DNA of 64,000 nucleotides from Enhydrobacter sp. (GCA_026126105.1 JAHCJV010000010.1:37370-101369), one strand, 5' to 3'. Counted from the first letter of the stretch, positions 37,526 to 47,741 are shown. Notes: generated from the sequence alone by a model not told the origin. A program made the numbers and translations.

Positions 37526-38830
37526 CTAGACGCTCCCCGGGCGTGCCAAGGCGAGGTGATCGCGCAGGGTGGTGCCTTGATAGTCGCAGCGGAACAGGCC
37601 GCGCTCCTGCAGGATCGGCACGACCAAGTCGACGAAGTCGTCGAAGTTGTCGTGGAACCATGGGGGCATGACGTTGAAGCCGTCGGCGGCACGCTCCGTG
37701 AACCAGATTTCGAGCGTGTCGGCGATGGTCGCTGGCGAGCCGCACAGCACCCAGTGCCCGCGCGCGGCGGCGTTGAGATTGTAGAGATCGCGCAGGGTCA
37801 GCCCGTCGCGCCGCGCCTTGTCGAGCAGGACGCGGGCGAAGGTCTGGCTGAATTCGGTCTGGGGCAATTCGGGGACCGGCCCGTCGAAATCGTACGGCGT
37901 CATGTCGAAGCCCAGCCGGTCGGTGAGGAGTTGCAGCCCGTTATGTGAATCGACGTAGGACTGCAGAATCGCGAGCTTCTCGCGCGCCTCCCTGTCGGTG
38001 CGGCCGACCACGGGCATGACGCCTGGCAACATGGCGAGCTGATCGGGTGCGCGGCCGAAGGCCGCCATCCTCTCCTTCACCGCCTTGTAGGCGGCCTTCG
38101 ATTCTTCGATGTCCTGAGTGACTGTGAATACCACGTCGGCGGTGCGCGCCGCCAGCGCCTGGCCGGGCGCCGAGCCGCCGGCCTGCAGCACGATCGGCCG
38201 TCCCTGCGGCGCGCGCCCGATATTGACCGGGCCCTTCACCTTGAAATACCGGCCGACATGGTCGATGGCGCGCACCTTCCTGGGATCGAGATAGACTCCG
38301 GTTGCGCGGTCGGCGATCAATGCGTCGTCATCCCACGCATCCCATAGCTTCATCACCACATCGATGAACTCCTCGGCGCGCGCGTAGCGGTCGGCATGGG
38401 CGGGGAGCTCCTTGTCGAAATTCGCGCCGGCGGCGGGGTTGGTGGTTGTCACCGCATTCCAGGCCGCCCGCCCGCCGCTGATGTGATCGAGCGAGGCAAA
38501 AGCGCGGGCCGTGCTCCACGGGTCGCCGTAGGTCGTCGAGGCGGTGGCACCGAGCCCGATATGCTTCGTCGTGGTCGCCAGCGCCGCCATCATGGTGAGC
38601 GGCTCGAGCCGCAGCGTATAGGACGGATGAGACCCGGGGTCGGCATAGAGGTTGTCGCCCATGAAGATCAGATCGAACCGCCCGCGTTCGGCGGTGCGGG
38701 CGATCTGCTGGATGGCGGAAAGATCCGAGAAGTCCGTCACCGCACCCGGCCAGCGCCAGCCCGCCACATGGCTGCCGGTGCCCAGGATGAACAGGCCGAG
38801 ATGCATCTGGCGGGGTGGTGGCAGTCCCAA
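37526..38830 (-). CDS. NtaA/DmoA-type FMN-dependent monooxygenase (LLM family)
   Basis: A 434-aa flavin monooxygenase of the nitrilotriacetate/dibenzothiophene type. Key stretches are RQMHLGLFILGTGSHVAGWR, DFSDLSAIQQIARTAERGRF, TASTTYGDPWSTARAFASLD, HISGGRAAWNAVTTTNPAAG and VLQAGGSAPGQALAA. Such enzymes oxidise amino-polycarboxylates, sulfur compounds or similar with FMNH2 from a separate reductase. TTG 38830 with GGGAG eight bases upstream is preferred because family proteins start several residues before MHLG; ATG 38806 is possible. No reductase gene is adjacent. Confidence 0.87.
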   Translation of the reverse strand: MGLPPPRQMHLGLFILGTGSHVAGWRWPGAVTDFSDLSAIQQIARTAERGRFDLIFMGDNLYADPGSHPSYTLRLEPLTMMAALATTTKHIGLGATASTTYGDPWSTARAFASLDHISGGRAAWNAVTTTNPAAGANFDKELPAHADRYARAEEFIDVVMKLWDAWDDDALIADRATGVYLDPRKVRAIDHVGRYFKVKGPVNIGRAPQGRPIVLQAGGSAPGQALAARTADVVFTVTQDIEESKAAYKAVKERMAAFGRAPDQLAMLPGVMPVVGRTDREAREKLAILQSYVDSHNGLQLLTDRLGFDMTPYDFDGPVPELPQTEFSQTFARVLLDKARRDGLTLRDLYNLNAAARGHWVLCGSPATIADTLEIWFTERAADGFNVMPPWFHDNFDDFVDLVVPILQERGLFRCDYQGTTLRDHLALARPGSV

Positions 38831-39109
38831 GGCTTCGGCTCCCTACATTCGCTCCGTCGCTCAGCACGCGAGGGAGTGGTGAAAGGTGAGCAAGGTTCGT
38901 ACCGGCACGGCGAGCCGACCATCGCGACGGCTCTATGGCCCTTGCAGTCTGCCACTTCCGGCGCTCGGGCAATCGGCCGTGTGCATGGTTGCCGCCGGCG
39001 ACCTCAAGATGCTCGGTCCAACCTGGAGCGTGGCCTATATCTCGCACAAGCACGGTTACAGGTTCGGTAAGCCGCGGAGACAGCAGCCCTGCGACATGCC
39101 GTCGGGAGC

Positions 39110-40684
39110 CTATTCGCCGGCCCGGGGATCGGGCTCGAGCCATGGGGAGTTCGGGCCGCCGGTCTGCGCCACGCGGGGCAGCCTGCGCCATGGACGGCGG
39201 AAGCGGTGGCGCAGCCGGCGGAGCAGGCCGCGCTGCGACAATGGCTTGAACATCTCTTCCGGGCCTTCGGGATCGAGCAGCTCGTTGTCTGCCAGCCAGG
39301 TTTCGAGGTCGTTCAGTTGCGGTACCTGGTAGGGCCGCAGCGACCGGCCTTCGCCCCGGAGCGCCTCGATGGCGGCGATCAGCGAACCTTCGGCCTCGAT
39401 TCGAGCGCTCACCGAGGCCGGAGCAAGTCCAAGATGTTCGCCGACAAGACGGTCGCGCAGGCCGGCGATTGCCGTTCTGATTGCGCTGGCGGCAGCGGGA
39501 TCGGAAGCTTCGGCGGCATCGATCACCACGTCGCATTCCGTGTCCAGCCGCAACGAGCGATTGTTCATGTTGGAAGAACCGACATGCAGCACGCGGTCGT
39601 CGACGATCATGATCTTGGAATGGACGTAGATCGGCCGGCCCGCCGAGGTGACGGGGTGGTACAGGCGAAAGCGGCCATGGCGATCGGCGCGGCGCATCAC
39701 TTCGACCAGTCGGGCCCGCGCAGTGTCCATGGCGATGGGCTCCAGCCAGCCCAGAGCCCCCTCGGGATTGATCAGCACGATCTCCGGGCCATCCGCCTCG
39801 GCGAGACGGTCGGCCATGGCTTCCGCGATTCGGCGGGCGGCAAAATACTGGCTCTCGGCGAAGATATAGCGGCGCGCGGCGGCGATCTCCTCGAGGAAGG
39901 TCTCCTCGACCTCGACGATCGCTGTCTTGCCGGCCGCTGCCGGACGCGATCGGCTGATCGTCACCGATACGTTGCGGAACTGCGGCTTCAACCCCTCCGG
40001 CCAAGGCGCTGTCTCACGGGAGTTCGGGGCAAGCGGCGGAACGGGAGCGACTGGCCGCCCGCCCGCTTCGCGCCAGCGCTCGCGCGACAGCTCTCCCAGT
40101 GCGGCGGCGGCCGGGCCTTGCAGCGCCATGGTCGAATCGTGCCAGGGGCCGTAGGGCGAACCGTTCGGCATGGTGCGGCGCGGATCGTCGTCGAGATGGT
40201 CGGCCGTGTCCCAGCGATTGCTCGTCATGTCGATCCCGCCGCAGAAGGCGAGGAGATCGTCGATCACCACGATCTTGTGGTGGTGCGCCGCGCCCGGCGG
40301 CGAAGCGGCGTCCAGCCGGGTGTGGATGCGCGGATGCGCCATCCAGCGCATCAGCGTGAAGACGGTCGTGCCGCGAACGAGCGTCCGCAGCGCGCCGACG
40401 TTCCAGCGAAGCAGGAAGACCTCCAGTTGGGGATTGCGATCGACCAGCCAAAGAATGAAGTCACCCAGGGTCCGCGGTTCGCCCTTCAGCCGCTTGTCGG
40501 GATCGGCGAGCTGAATGCGCGCGTCGAAGTCCCAGCCGATCAGCATGATGCGCCGGCGGGCCTGCAGCATGCCCAGACGCGCAGTCGCGAAATAGTCGGC
40601 AGCGTCGACAACGAGGGCAGCTTTCTCGGCCGGCGCACGGCACCATCCGGCAGTCTTGCGCGCCGTGCGTTCGATTGGCTCCAT
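39110..40684 (-). CDS. Phospholipase D/cardiolipin-synthase-like protein
   Basis: A 524-aa protein with two HKD catalytic motifs: HHHKIVVIDD with GGIDMTSNRWD in the first half and YVHSKIMIVDDRVLHVGSSN in the second. No transmembrane segment is visible, unlike classical cardiolipin synthases, so it belongs to the soluble phospholipase D-like branch. The C-terminal tail is strongly basic (RGLLRRLRHRFRRPWRRLPR), suited to membrane-lipid contact. It could produce or hydrolyse phospholipids. The upstream 104 bases to the RND gene hold no other feature. Confidence 0.87.
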   Translation of the reverse strand: MEPIERTARKTAGWCRAPAEKAALVVDAADYFATARLGMLQARRRIMLIGWDFDARIQLADPDKRLKGEPRTLGDFILWLVDRNPQLEVFLLRWNVGALRTLVRGTTVFTLMRWMAHPRIHTRLDAASPPGAAHHHKIVVIDDLLAFCGGIDMTSNRWDTADHLDDDPRRTMPNGSPYGPWHDSTMALQGPAAAALGELSRERWREAGGRPVAPVPPLAPNSRETAPWPEGLKPQFRNVSVTISRSRPAAAGKTAIVEVEETFLEEIAAARRYIFAESQYFAARRIAEAMADRLAEADGPEIVLINPEGALGWLEPIAMDTARARLVEVMRRADRHGRFRLYHPVTSAGRPIYVHSKIMIVDDRVLHVGSSNMNNRSLRLDTECDVVIDAAEASDPAAASAIRTAIAGLRDRLVGEHLGLAPASVSARIEAEGSLIAAIEALRGEGRSLRPYQVPQLNDLETWLADNELLDPEGPEEMFKPLSQRGLLRRLRHRFRRPWRRLPRVAQTGGPNSPWLEPDPRAGE

Positions 40685-40788
40685 CCCGCTGCCTCTCGCC
40701 CTGACCCTCGCTTAAACGGCGACGCCATGCGCAGGTTGCTGCCCTTGGGAGAAAATGCCGACTGAGGTCGATACGCGCCGCCCAGGCC

Positions 40789-43700
40789 TTACGCCTCGTG
40801 CGGCGCGATCGCAGAGGGTTGGCGCTTGGTACCTTTCAGCCGCTCCTCGAGGCGCTGCAGCACCGTGAAGAAGGAGGGCACGAACAGCACGGCAAGGCAA
40901 GTCGAGGCGAGCATGCCGGTCATGACGCACATGCCGAGCGAGACACGTGCCGCGGCGCCGGCACCGGTCGCGGTCACCAGCGGCACGACGCCCAGGATGA
41001 AGGCGAACGACGTCATCAGAATCGGGCGCAGCCTGGTGATGGCCGCTTCGACGGCCGCCTCGGCGATCGGCTTGCCTTCGATCATACGGACCTCGCGCGC
41101 CACCTCGACGATCAGGATCGCATTCTTGGCGCCGAGCGCGATCAGCAGCATCAGCCCGATCTGGGTGTAGAGATTATTGGGCAGCCCGACCGCGGCGAGC
41201 GCGATCGCGGGACCGATGAGCGCCAGCGGCACCGCGAGGATCACGCCGAGCGGCGCGATCCAGCTCTCGTATTGTCCCGCGAGGCAGAGATAGACCAGCA
41301 GGATCGCCAGAACGAAGACATAGACGATCTGGTTGCCCACGATCGTCTCCTGATAGGACATTGCCGTCCATTCGTAGGTCGTGCCCGGCGGCAGCGCAGC
41401 TGCGGCGATCTCATCCATCAGCGACAGCGATTCGCCGGAGCTGAAGCCTGGTGCCGGTGTGCCGACGACCGCAGCCGAGGGATAGAGATTGTAGAGGCTG
41501 ATGATTGCGGCACCCTGGGCCGGCTTTATCTCGGCCAGCGCGCCGATCGGGATCATCTTGCCGTCGGAACTCTTGACGTTGAGCTTGAGCAGGTCCTCGG
41601 GACGGGCGCGATACCGCGCATCGGCCTGAACGTAGACCTGGAGGCTGAGACCGAACTTGTTGAAGCGGTTGACGTAGGTCGAGCCGACGAACGACGAGAG
41701 CGTGGCGAAGACATCGCCCACGGCCACGTTCAGGCTCTCGGCCTTGGAACGGTCGACCTCGACATTGATGTGCGGCGCGCCGGCGCGGAAGCTGGTGAAC
41801 GGATTGGCGATCGAGGTCTGGGTACGGGCCAGTTCGATCACCTCGTCGGTCGCGGCCTGAAGCTTGCCCAGATCGAAGCTGCCGTCGCGCTGCTCGACCT
41901 GCATCTGGAAGCCGCTGGCATTGCCGATACCCTGGATCGGAGGCGGGGCGAGGATGATGGTTCGGCCGTCCTGCAGGCTCGCCGTCTGGCGCTGCAGGCT
42001 GGTGGCGATCGAGCGGATGTCCTGGCCGTCCTTCTCGAGGCGCGTGTCCCAGTCGTCGAGCATGACGAAAGCGACGCCAGCGTTGGCGAGCTGCGCCATG
42101 TTGTCCAGGATGGACACGCCGGTGATCGCCACGACCTGGCGCACGCCCGGCGTTGCCCTGGCGATGCGCGAGACTTCCGCGAGGGAAGCGCCGGTGCGAC
42201 CGAGCGAGGCTCCGTCCGGCAACTGCACGCCGACGATGAGATAGCCTTGGTCCTCGTTCGGAATGAAGGCGCTCGGCAGCCGGGCGACGCCCCAGCCGCC
42301 GATCCCCGCCAGCACCAGCGCGAGAAGCACCATCGGGCCGGCGTGCCTCACCATGGCACCGATCAGCCGCGCGTAGGCATGCTCGACCCTGCTGTAGCCG
42401 GCATTGAAGGTGCGGAAGAAGAGGTTGCGCTTCTCCGGCGGCACGGAGGGCCGCAGCCAGGAGGCACACTGCGTCGGCTTGAGGGTCGCCGCGTTGACCG
42501 CGCTGATGAAGGCGGTGGCGGCGATCACCAGAGCGAACTGGGCGAACATCTGGCCGGTCAGGCCGGGCACGAAGGCGGCCGGGATGAAGACCGACATCAG
42601 CACCAGCGTGATGCCGATCACCGGCCCGATCAGCTCCTGCATCGCCTTGACCGCGGCGTCGTGGGCCGACATGCCGCGCTCGATATGGCGCGCTACGCCC
42701 TCGACGATGACGATCGCATCGTCGACCACAATGCCGATCGCCAGCACGATCCCGAACAGCGTCGACAGGTTGATGGTGAAGCCGAGTGCGGCCATGGCCG
42801 CGAACGTACCGATGATGGTGACCGGGATGGTGGTGGCCGGCACCAGGGTGGCGCGCCAGTCCTGCAGGAACACGACGATCACCACGAGCACGAGGATGCC
42901 CGCCTCGAACAGGGTCATGAACACCTCGTTGATCGAGGCGCGGACGAAGGCGGTGGTGTCGAACGGCGTATTGTAGGCGAGGCCGGGTGGGAAGGCGCGC
43001 TTCAGCTCCTGCATCTTCCTTTCCACGGCGCCGGCGACGGCGAGCGCGTTCGCCTCCGGCGTCTGGTAGATGGCGATGCCCGCAGCGGGCTTTCCGTCGA
43101 CCTTGAAGTCGGTGGCGTAAGTCTGCGCACCGAGCTCGACCCTCGCCACGTCCTTCAGCCGCACAATGCGGCCGCCGTTGCCGCTCGCCGCCTTGACGAC
43201 GATGTTGGCGAACTGGTTCGGGGTGTCGAGCTGGCCCTGGATGTCCACCGTATACTGGAAGCTCTGGCCCTTGTCGGCCGGCGGCGTGCCGGCCTGGCCC
43301 GCCGTCACCGGCTGGCTCTGCGACCGCACGGTGTCGATCACGTCGTTAGGCGAGAGGCCGAAAGCATACAGCTTCATGGGATCGAGCCAGATGCGCATCG
43401 AATAGGTGCCGACGCCCAGCACCGTGACGTTGCCGACGCCCGGAATCCGCTCCAGTTCGTTGACCAGATTGATAGTCGCGTAGTTGCTGAGATACAGGCT
43501 GTCGTATCGGTCATCGGGCGAGTAGAGCGACACGATCTCGAGCATCGAGGTCGACTTCTTCTGCACCGTCAGGCCCTGCGCCTGGACCGCCGCCGGCAGC
43601 GAGGCGAGCGCCGCGCTCACGCGGTTCTGCACCAGCACCTGCGCGAAGTCGAGGTCGGTGCCGATCTGGAAGGTGACGACGAGCGAGTAGGTGCCGGTAT

Positions 43701-43956
43701 CCGTGCTGGTCGACTGCATGTAGATCATGCCTTCGACGCCGTTGACCTGCAGCTCGACCGGCAGTGCCACCTGGTTGACGATGGTCGCCGCCGACGCGCC
43801 GGGATAGTTGGTCGTCACCGACACGGTCGGCGGCACGATGTTGGGGTATTGCGCGATCGGCAGGCTGAAAGCTGCGACGCCGCCGATGAGCACGATGACG
43901 ATCGCCAGCACGTTGGCCAGCACGGGCCGGTCGATGAAGAACTTCGAAATGTTCAT
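40789..43956 (-). CDS. RND efflux pump inner-membrane transporter (HAE1, AcrB-like)
   Basis: A 1055-aa proton-driven multidrug/hydrophobe exporter with 12 expected membrane helices and two large periplasmic loops. It starts MNISKFFIDRPVLANVLAIV. The proton relay is intact: GIVVDDAIVIVEG (paired Asp) in helix 4 and LGAKNAILIVEVA (Lys) in helix 10. PxxxxFIPxEDQGY appears as SAFIPNEDQGYLIVGVQLP. It lies six bases after the adaptor lipoprotein gene. No TolC-like outer-membrane channel gene is in the window, so a distant one must be used. Confidence 0.95.
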   Translation of the reverse strand: MNISKFFIDRPVLANVLAIVIVLIGGVAAFSLPIAQYPNIVPPTVSVTTNYPGASAATIVNQVALPVELQVNGVEGMIYMQSTSTDTGTYSLVVTFQIGTDLDFAQVLVQNRVSAALASLPAAVQAQGLTVQKKSTSMLEIVSLYSPDDRYDSLYLSNYATINLVNELERIPGVGNVTVLGVGTYSMRIWLDPMKLYAFGLSPNDVIDTVRSQSQPVTAGQAGTPPADKGQSFQYTVDIQGQLDTPNQFANIVVKAASGNGGRIVRLKDVARVELGAQTYATDFKVDGKPAAGIAIYQTPEANALAVAGAVERKMQELKRAFPPGLAYNTPFDTTAFVRASINEVFMTLFEAGILVLVVIVVFLQDWRATLVPATTIPVTIIGTFAAMAALGFTINLSTLFGIVLAIGIVVDDAIVIVEGVARHIERGMSAHDAAVKAMQELIGPVIGITLVLMSVFIPAAFVPGLTGQMFAQFALVIAATAFISAVNAATLKPTQCASWLRPSVPPEKRNLFFRTFNAGYSRVEHAYARLIGAMVRHAGPMVLLALVLAGIGGWGVARLPSAFIPNEDQGYLIVGVQLPDGASLGRTGASLAEVSRIARATPGVRQVVAITGVSILDNMAQLANAGVAFVMLDDWDTRLEKDGQDIRSIATSLQRQTASLQDGRTIILAPPPIQGIGNASGFQMQVEQRDGSFDLGKLQAATDEVIELARTQTSIANPFTSFRAGAPHINVEVDRSKAESLNVAVGDVFATLSSFVGSTYVNRFNKFGLSLQVYVQADARYRARPEDLLKLNVKSSDGKMIPIGALAEIKPAQGAAIISLYNLYPSAAVVGTPAPGFSSGESLSLMDEIAAAALPPGTTYEWTAMSYQETIVGNQIVYVFVLAILLVYLCLAGQYESWIAPLGVILAVPLALIGPAIALAAVGLPNNLYTQIGLMLLIALGAKNAILIVEVAREVRMIEGKPIAEAAVEAAITRLRPILMTSFAFILGVVPLVTATGAGAAARVSLGMCVMTGMLASTCLAVLFVPSFFTVLQRLEERLKGTKRQPSAIAPHEA

Positions 43957-43962
43957 GGCCGG

Positions 43963-45117
43963 CTACTGCGCGGCCGGAGCGGCGATGGTCGCCGGCTTGG
44001 GAGCGACCTTGCGGCCCGGAATCGCCCGCCCATTGGTGCTGATCACGACCCGGTCGTCGGCATTGAGGCCCTTGTCGATCACCCGCAGGCTGCCGGGCAG
44101 CAGCATTCCGGTGGTGACGCGGCGCTGCTCGACAGTATCGTCCTTGTTGACCACCAGCAGGTATTTCCCGGCCTGATCCTCGCTGATGACCGGGTCGGGC
44201 ACGAGCAACGCGTCTTTCTCACCGAGGCCGAGCGGCAGGCGCACGCGTACGAAAAACCCCGGCAGCAGCGCGCGCGTGGGATTCGCGAACAGCCCGCGCA
44301 TCAGCACGGTGCCGGTGTTGGGGTCTACCTCCGGGGCGACATAGTTGAGGTGCCCCTTGTGCGGAAAACCTTCCTCGGTCATCAGCCCGATCTCGAGCGG
44401 AACCTTGTTGATCTCCTCGAGGGTGATCCGGCGATCCTTGAGGTTGGCACGGATATTGAGGATGTCCTGCTCGCTGACATTGAACGTGACGTATATCGGA
44501 TCGAGCTGGACGCTGGTCGCGAGCTTGGTGTTGGTGCTGCTGCCGACCACCTCGCCAATCGAGATCAGGTGGCGCGTGGTGACGCTGTCGAACGGCGCTG
44601 CGACCTTTGTATAGCCGAGATTGATCCTGGCGATCGTGAGGTTGGCCTCCTGGTTCTCGACGTTGGCGGCGGCCGAATCGCGCTTGGCCCTGGCGATGTC
44701 GAAGGTGTTCTGAGCCGAGACGTTCTGGCGCAGCAGCGTCTCCTGGCGATTGAACTCGGCTTGCGCATTCTCGAGCTGGGCCTTGGCGGAGGCGAGCTCG
44801 GCTTCCGCCTGCTTGACCTGGGCCTGGTAGGTCGAGGGATCGATCTCGAACAGCACGTCGCCCTTTTTGGCGGCGCTGCCATCCTGGTAGTTGATCGCAA
44901 CCAGGAACCCGGAGACGCGGGCGACCAGATCGACGATGTTGAAGGGCGCCGTGTTGCCGGTAAGCTCGATGAAGGGGGTTACCTTCTGCTGCAGTGGCAG
45001 GGCGACAGAAATCTCGGGTGCGGGCGGGGGAACGAACCTGTTCTCCGGCTTGCAGCCGGCGAGCACGGTTGCCAGCAGCGAAAAGGCAATGAAGCCAATG
45101 TAAGCGCGGCGACGCAT
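43963..45117 (-). CDS. RND efflux periplasmic adaptor lipoprotein (AcrA-like)
   Basis: A 384-aa membrane-fusion protein. A lipobox LLATVLAGC near residue 22 predicts lipid anchoring. The barrel-sandwich/lipoyl halves and a long hairpin follow: VARVSGFLVAINYQDGSAAKK, then coiled-coil QVKQAEAELASAKAQLENAQ, then GYTKVAAPFDSVTTRHLISI and the beta-barrel PLPLGLGEKDALLVP-type strand. The ATG 45117 start has GGGGAG nine bases upstream and puts the lipobox in place. It is first in a two-gene operon with the RND transporter, divergent from the two-component genes. Confidence 0.93.
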   Translation of the reverse strand: MRRRAYIGFIAFSLLATVLAGCKPENRFVPPPAPEISVALPLQQKVTPFIELTGNTAPFNIVDLVARVSGFLVAINYQDGSAAKKGDVLFEIDPSTYQAQVKQAEAELASAKAQLENAQAEFNRQETLLRQNVSAQNTFDIARAKRDSAAANVENQEANLTIARINLGYTKVAAPFDSVTTRHLISIGEVVGSSTNTKLATSVQLDPIYVTFNVSEQDILNIRANLKDRRITLEEINKVPLEIGLMTEEGFPHKGHLNYVAPEVDPNTGTVLMRGLFANPTRALLPGFFVRVRLPLGLGEKDALLVPDPVISEDQAGKYLLVVNKDDTVEQRRVTTGMLLPGSLRVIDKGLNADDRVVISTNGRAIPGRKVAPKPATIAAPAAQ

Positions 45118-45266
45118 GCAGTGATACTCCCCGAACTGACCGAGCGATAGCGCATGCGCCAGCGGAAGACCACGCGGCTCGTGCACCGGCTCTCTTTCCC
45201 GCCAACACGGGCCTCTGTACCATGCAAGCGTCGCGCCCTCATACCGGGCAGCGACAGGAGCGTCGG

Positions 45267-45653
45267 TTGGACTTGGCGGACTTGCGTGTATTCGTGGTGG
45301 AGGATGAAGCGCTCGTTCTGCTGACGCTCGAGGACATGCTGGTCGACTTGGGATGCCAGGTCGTGGTGGCGGTTCAGCACGTCGAGGAAGCCTTGCGGCT
45401 CGCGTTGGACGCAAAGGTCGACATCGCGCTCCTCGATGTCAACGTCGGGGGTACGCGGATCGATCCCGTCGCCCACATCCTTGCGACGCGCGGCATCCCG
45501 ATCGTGTTCGTCACAGGCTACGAAGCCGCGTCGCTTCCGCCGTCCCCGCCGGGAGCCGGAAATCCCGCCGTCCGGATAGCCAAGCCGTTCCAGTCGGCCG
45601 AGCTTGCGCAGGGCATGGTGCAGGCCCTCCGGCGAGTGGAGTCGCCGTCTTGA
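45267..45653 (+). CDS. Single-domain response regulator (REC only)
   Basis: A receiver-only protein of about 128 aa. The acidic pocket is VVEDEALVLLTLED, the phosphoacceptor is the Asp in IALLDVNVGG, the switch Thr is in VFVTGYEA and the Lys in RIAKPFQ. There is no output domain, as in the alphaproteobacterial general-stress or phosphorelay shuttle proteins. TTG 45267 with AGGAG six bases upstream places the receiver at the N-terminus; ATG 45222 would add 15 residues of unlikely sequence. The stop overlaps the start of the kinase gene (TTGA). Confidence 0.83.
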   Translation: MDLADLRVFVVEDEALVLLTLEDMLVDLGCQVVVAVQHVEEALRLALDAKVDIALLDVNVGGTRIDPVAHILATRGIPIVFVTGYEAASLPPSPPGAGNPAVRIAKPFQSAELAQGMVQALRRVESPS

Positions 45654-47695
45654 GCCTGGCCGGCAGGAAAGCGCCTCGCGCTTGGCCGGCGGCCTTGCAC
45701 CTCCTGCTTTTCGCGGCGATCATCGCCATACCGTTGCTCGCGCTGCTGGGCGCCATGTTCTACCGCTCCGCCGTGCAGGAACATCGGCGGCTCGAGCGGC
45801 TGATCGGTCAGGAACTCGCCGAGCTGATCGCTTCGCTCGAACGCGACATCGAGCGCCGTACCGCGGTGCTGCAGACGCTGGCTACCGCGCCCGCTCTCGA
45901 AGCCGAGGACTGGGCATCCTTCCATCGCCAGGCCAAGGCCAGCTTGGGCAAGAACTATCTCGTGCTGACGGACTCGACGGGTCGTCAGCTCGTGAACACC
46001 TTCGTGCCCCACGGCACCGAACCCGGGTTCACCGGTGATCTCGCCACGATCGAAACAATGCGCCGGTCGATGCGGCCGGTCGTCTCCAACCTGTTCACCA
46101 GCCCCGTTGCCAAGCGACCGGTCTATAATGTGTCCATTCCGATCCCGACCGCTGGCGGCACCGGGCTACGCTATGCAATGAGCCTGGGCCTGTTTCCGGA
46201 AGATCTGCGCCGCCTGCTGCAGGACCAGCATCTCGCGGCCGACTGGACGACCGAGATCTGGGACCGCAAGGGTGTAATCCTGGCGCATTCGCACGAGCAG
46301 GAGCGGCGGCTCGGCGAGACTGTGCCGGAGCGCTGGCGCGAGCAGCCACTCGGCCGGGTCGTGCAGGGTCGAAGTCTCGACGGCGAACGCGTCCTGGTGG
46401 CTTCGGACCGGACGGCGACGGGAGGCTGGACCGTACGTGTCTCCGTTCCTGCGCGGCTGGTCGACGCGACGACGCGGGAGCTGCTGTGGGCGTGGGGAGT
46501 CGCGGCCGCGTTGGTGACGCTGCTGACCGGCGTCACGGCCTATGTGTTCGGTGTAGGGTTCACTGGACCGCTTGGTGCGACGGCGCGCGGGGCCGCTGCG
46601 CTTGGCCGCGGCGATCCTGTCGAGGTGGGGGATACGCGCATCGTCGAGGTGAATGCCGTCAACCATGCCCTCCGCGAGGCTGCCGAGAGGCTCGAGCAGA
46701 GTCGCACCGCCTTGCGCTACAGCGAGCAGCTGCTCGGAACCGCGGCCGACGTCGCGCATTTCGGCGCCCACCAGTACGATGCCGTCCATGACCGTGTGCA
46801 TCGCTCGCCGCAAATCCGGCGCATCCTCGGCGTCGGGCCGGGCGAAGACCGAGATCTCGAATCGGCCCTGGATTTCGTTCATCCCGATGATCGTAAGGAG
46901 GTCGGCCTGCGCAAACGGCAGATCCTGGCATCCGAGCAGCAATACCAGCTCACTTATCGCATCCGCCGCCCTGACGGCGAAGTTCGCTGGGTGATGGATC
47001 GCGGCCAGGTCGAGCGCGACGCCGCCGGCAAGGCGTTGCGTGTGGTCGGCCTGCTGGTCGACATCACCGACCTGAAGGAAGCCGAAGAGCGCCAGCGCCT
47101 GCTGTTCGAAGAGCTCAACCACCGGGTCAAGAACACGCTCGCTATCGTTCAGTCGCTTGCCCAGCAAACCCAGCGCAGCAAGTCCGATCCCCAGGAGTTC
47201 ACCCGCGCTTTCGGCGAGCGCATCATGGCACTGTCGCGCGCCCACGATCTGCTAACGCGAACGGCGTGGCGGGGCGCACTGCTGAATCAGGTCGTAAGCG
47301 CCGTGCTCGATCCTTTCAGCGCGTACGCTGGACGCATCGAAGTATCGGGAGACGCGGTCGAGCTGCCGACGAGCATTACGATCGCGCTCGCCCTGATGCT
47401 GAACGAGCTCGCGACCAACGCCGCCAAGTTCGGTGCGCTTTCCATCGATGCTGGAAGGATCGAGATCTCCTGGACGGTGACGCCTATGAAGACGCAGGAC
47501 GGCGAGGGCGTTGTCGTCGACTTCATCTGGCAGGAGCACGAAGGTCCGCCGGTCGCCCCACCGAAGCACCGTGGCTTCGGCTCGCGGCTTCTGGCGGCGA
47601 GCGCCCAGCAGATCAAGGGCGAGCTGGATGCGCAATTCGCGCCGGAAGGCCTGCGCTGCCGTCTCCGCTTTCCGGTGCCGGCCCGCACGTCCTAG
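45650..47695 (+). CDS. Membrane sensor histidine kinase, HWE/HisKA_2 type
   Basis: A 681-aa kinase. Transmembrane helix 1 (about 15-36, LHLLLFAAIIAIPLLALLGA) and helix 2 (about 280-305) flank a large periplasmic sensor domain of the CHASE/Cache kind. A HAMP-like segment and a PAS_3 fold (GTAADVAHFGAHQYDAVHDR, DITDLKEAEER) follow. The phospho-His lies in ELNHRVKNTLAIVQSLAQQT, typical of the HWE/HisKA_2 family, and the ATPase domain has LNELATNAAKFGALS and HRGFGSRLL. TTG 45650 overlaps the response regulator stop. The cognate target is probably the upstream REC protein. Confidence 0.88.
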   Translation: MSLAGRKAPRAWPAALHLLLFAAIIAIPLLALLGAMFYRSAVQEHRRLERLIGQELAELIASLERDIERRTAVLQTLATAPALEAEDWASFHRQAKASLGKNYLVLTDSTGRQLVNTFVPHGTEPGFTGDLATIETMRRSMRPVVSNLFTSPVAKRPVYNVSIPIPTAGGTGLRYAMSLGLFPEDLRRLLQDQHLAADWTTEIWDRKGVILAHSHEQERRLGETVPERWREQPLGRVVQGRSLDGERVLVASDRTATGGWTVRVSVPARLVDATTRELLWAWGVAAALVTLLTGVTAYVFGVGFTGPLGATARGAAALGRGDPVEVGDTRIVEVNAVNHALREAAERLEQSRTALRYSEQLLGTAADVAHFGAHQYDAVHDRVHRSPQIRRILGVGPGEDRDLESALDFVHPDDRKEVGLRKRQILASEQQYQLTYRIRRPDGEVRWVMDRGQVERDAAGKALRVVGLLVDITDLKEAEERQRLLFEELNHRVKNTLAIVQSLAQQTQRSKSDPQEFTRAFGERIMALSRAHDLLTRTAWRGALLNQVVSAVLDPFSAYAGRIEVSGDAVELPTSITIALALMLNELATNAAKFGALSIDAGRIEISWTVTPMKTQDGEGVVVDFIWQEHEGPPVAPPKHRGFGSRLLAASAQQIKGELDAQFAPEGLRCRLRFPVPARTS

Positions 47696-47741
47696 CCCCG
47701 TTCTTGCTAACTTGGCGTCGACGAACCGAAGGAGTCCACTC

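Noticed and set aside
38831..39109. Extra gene between the NtaA-type and phospholipase D genes
   Set aside because: Open frames lack ribosome sites and recognisable sequence; treated as spacer.
40798..45150. 1450-codon open frame opposite the RND pump and adaptor genes
   Set aside because: It mirrors real genes on the other strand, has no family features and arises from high GC suppressing stop codons.
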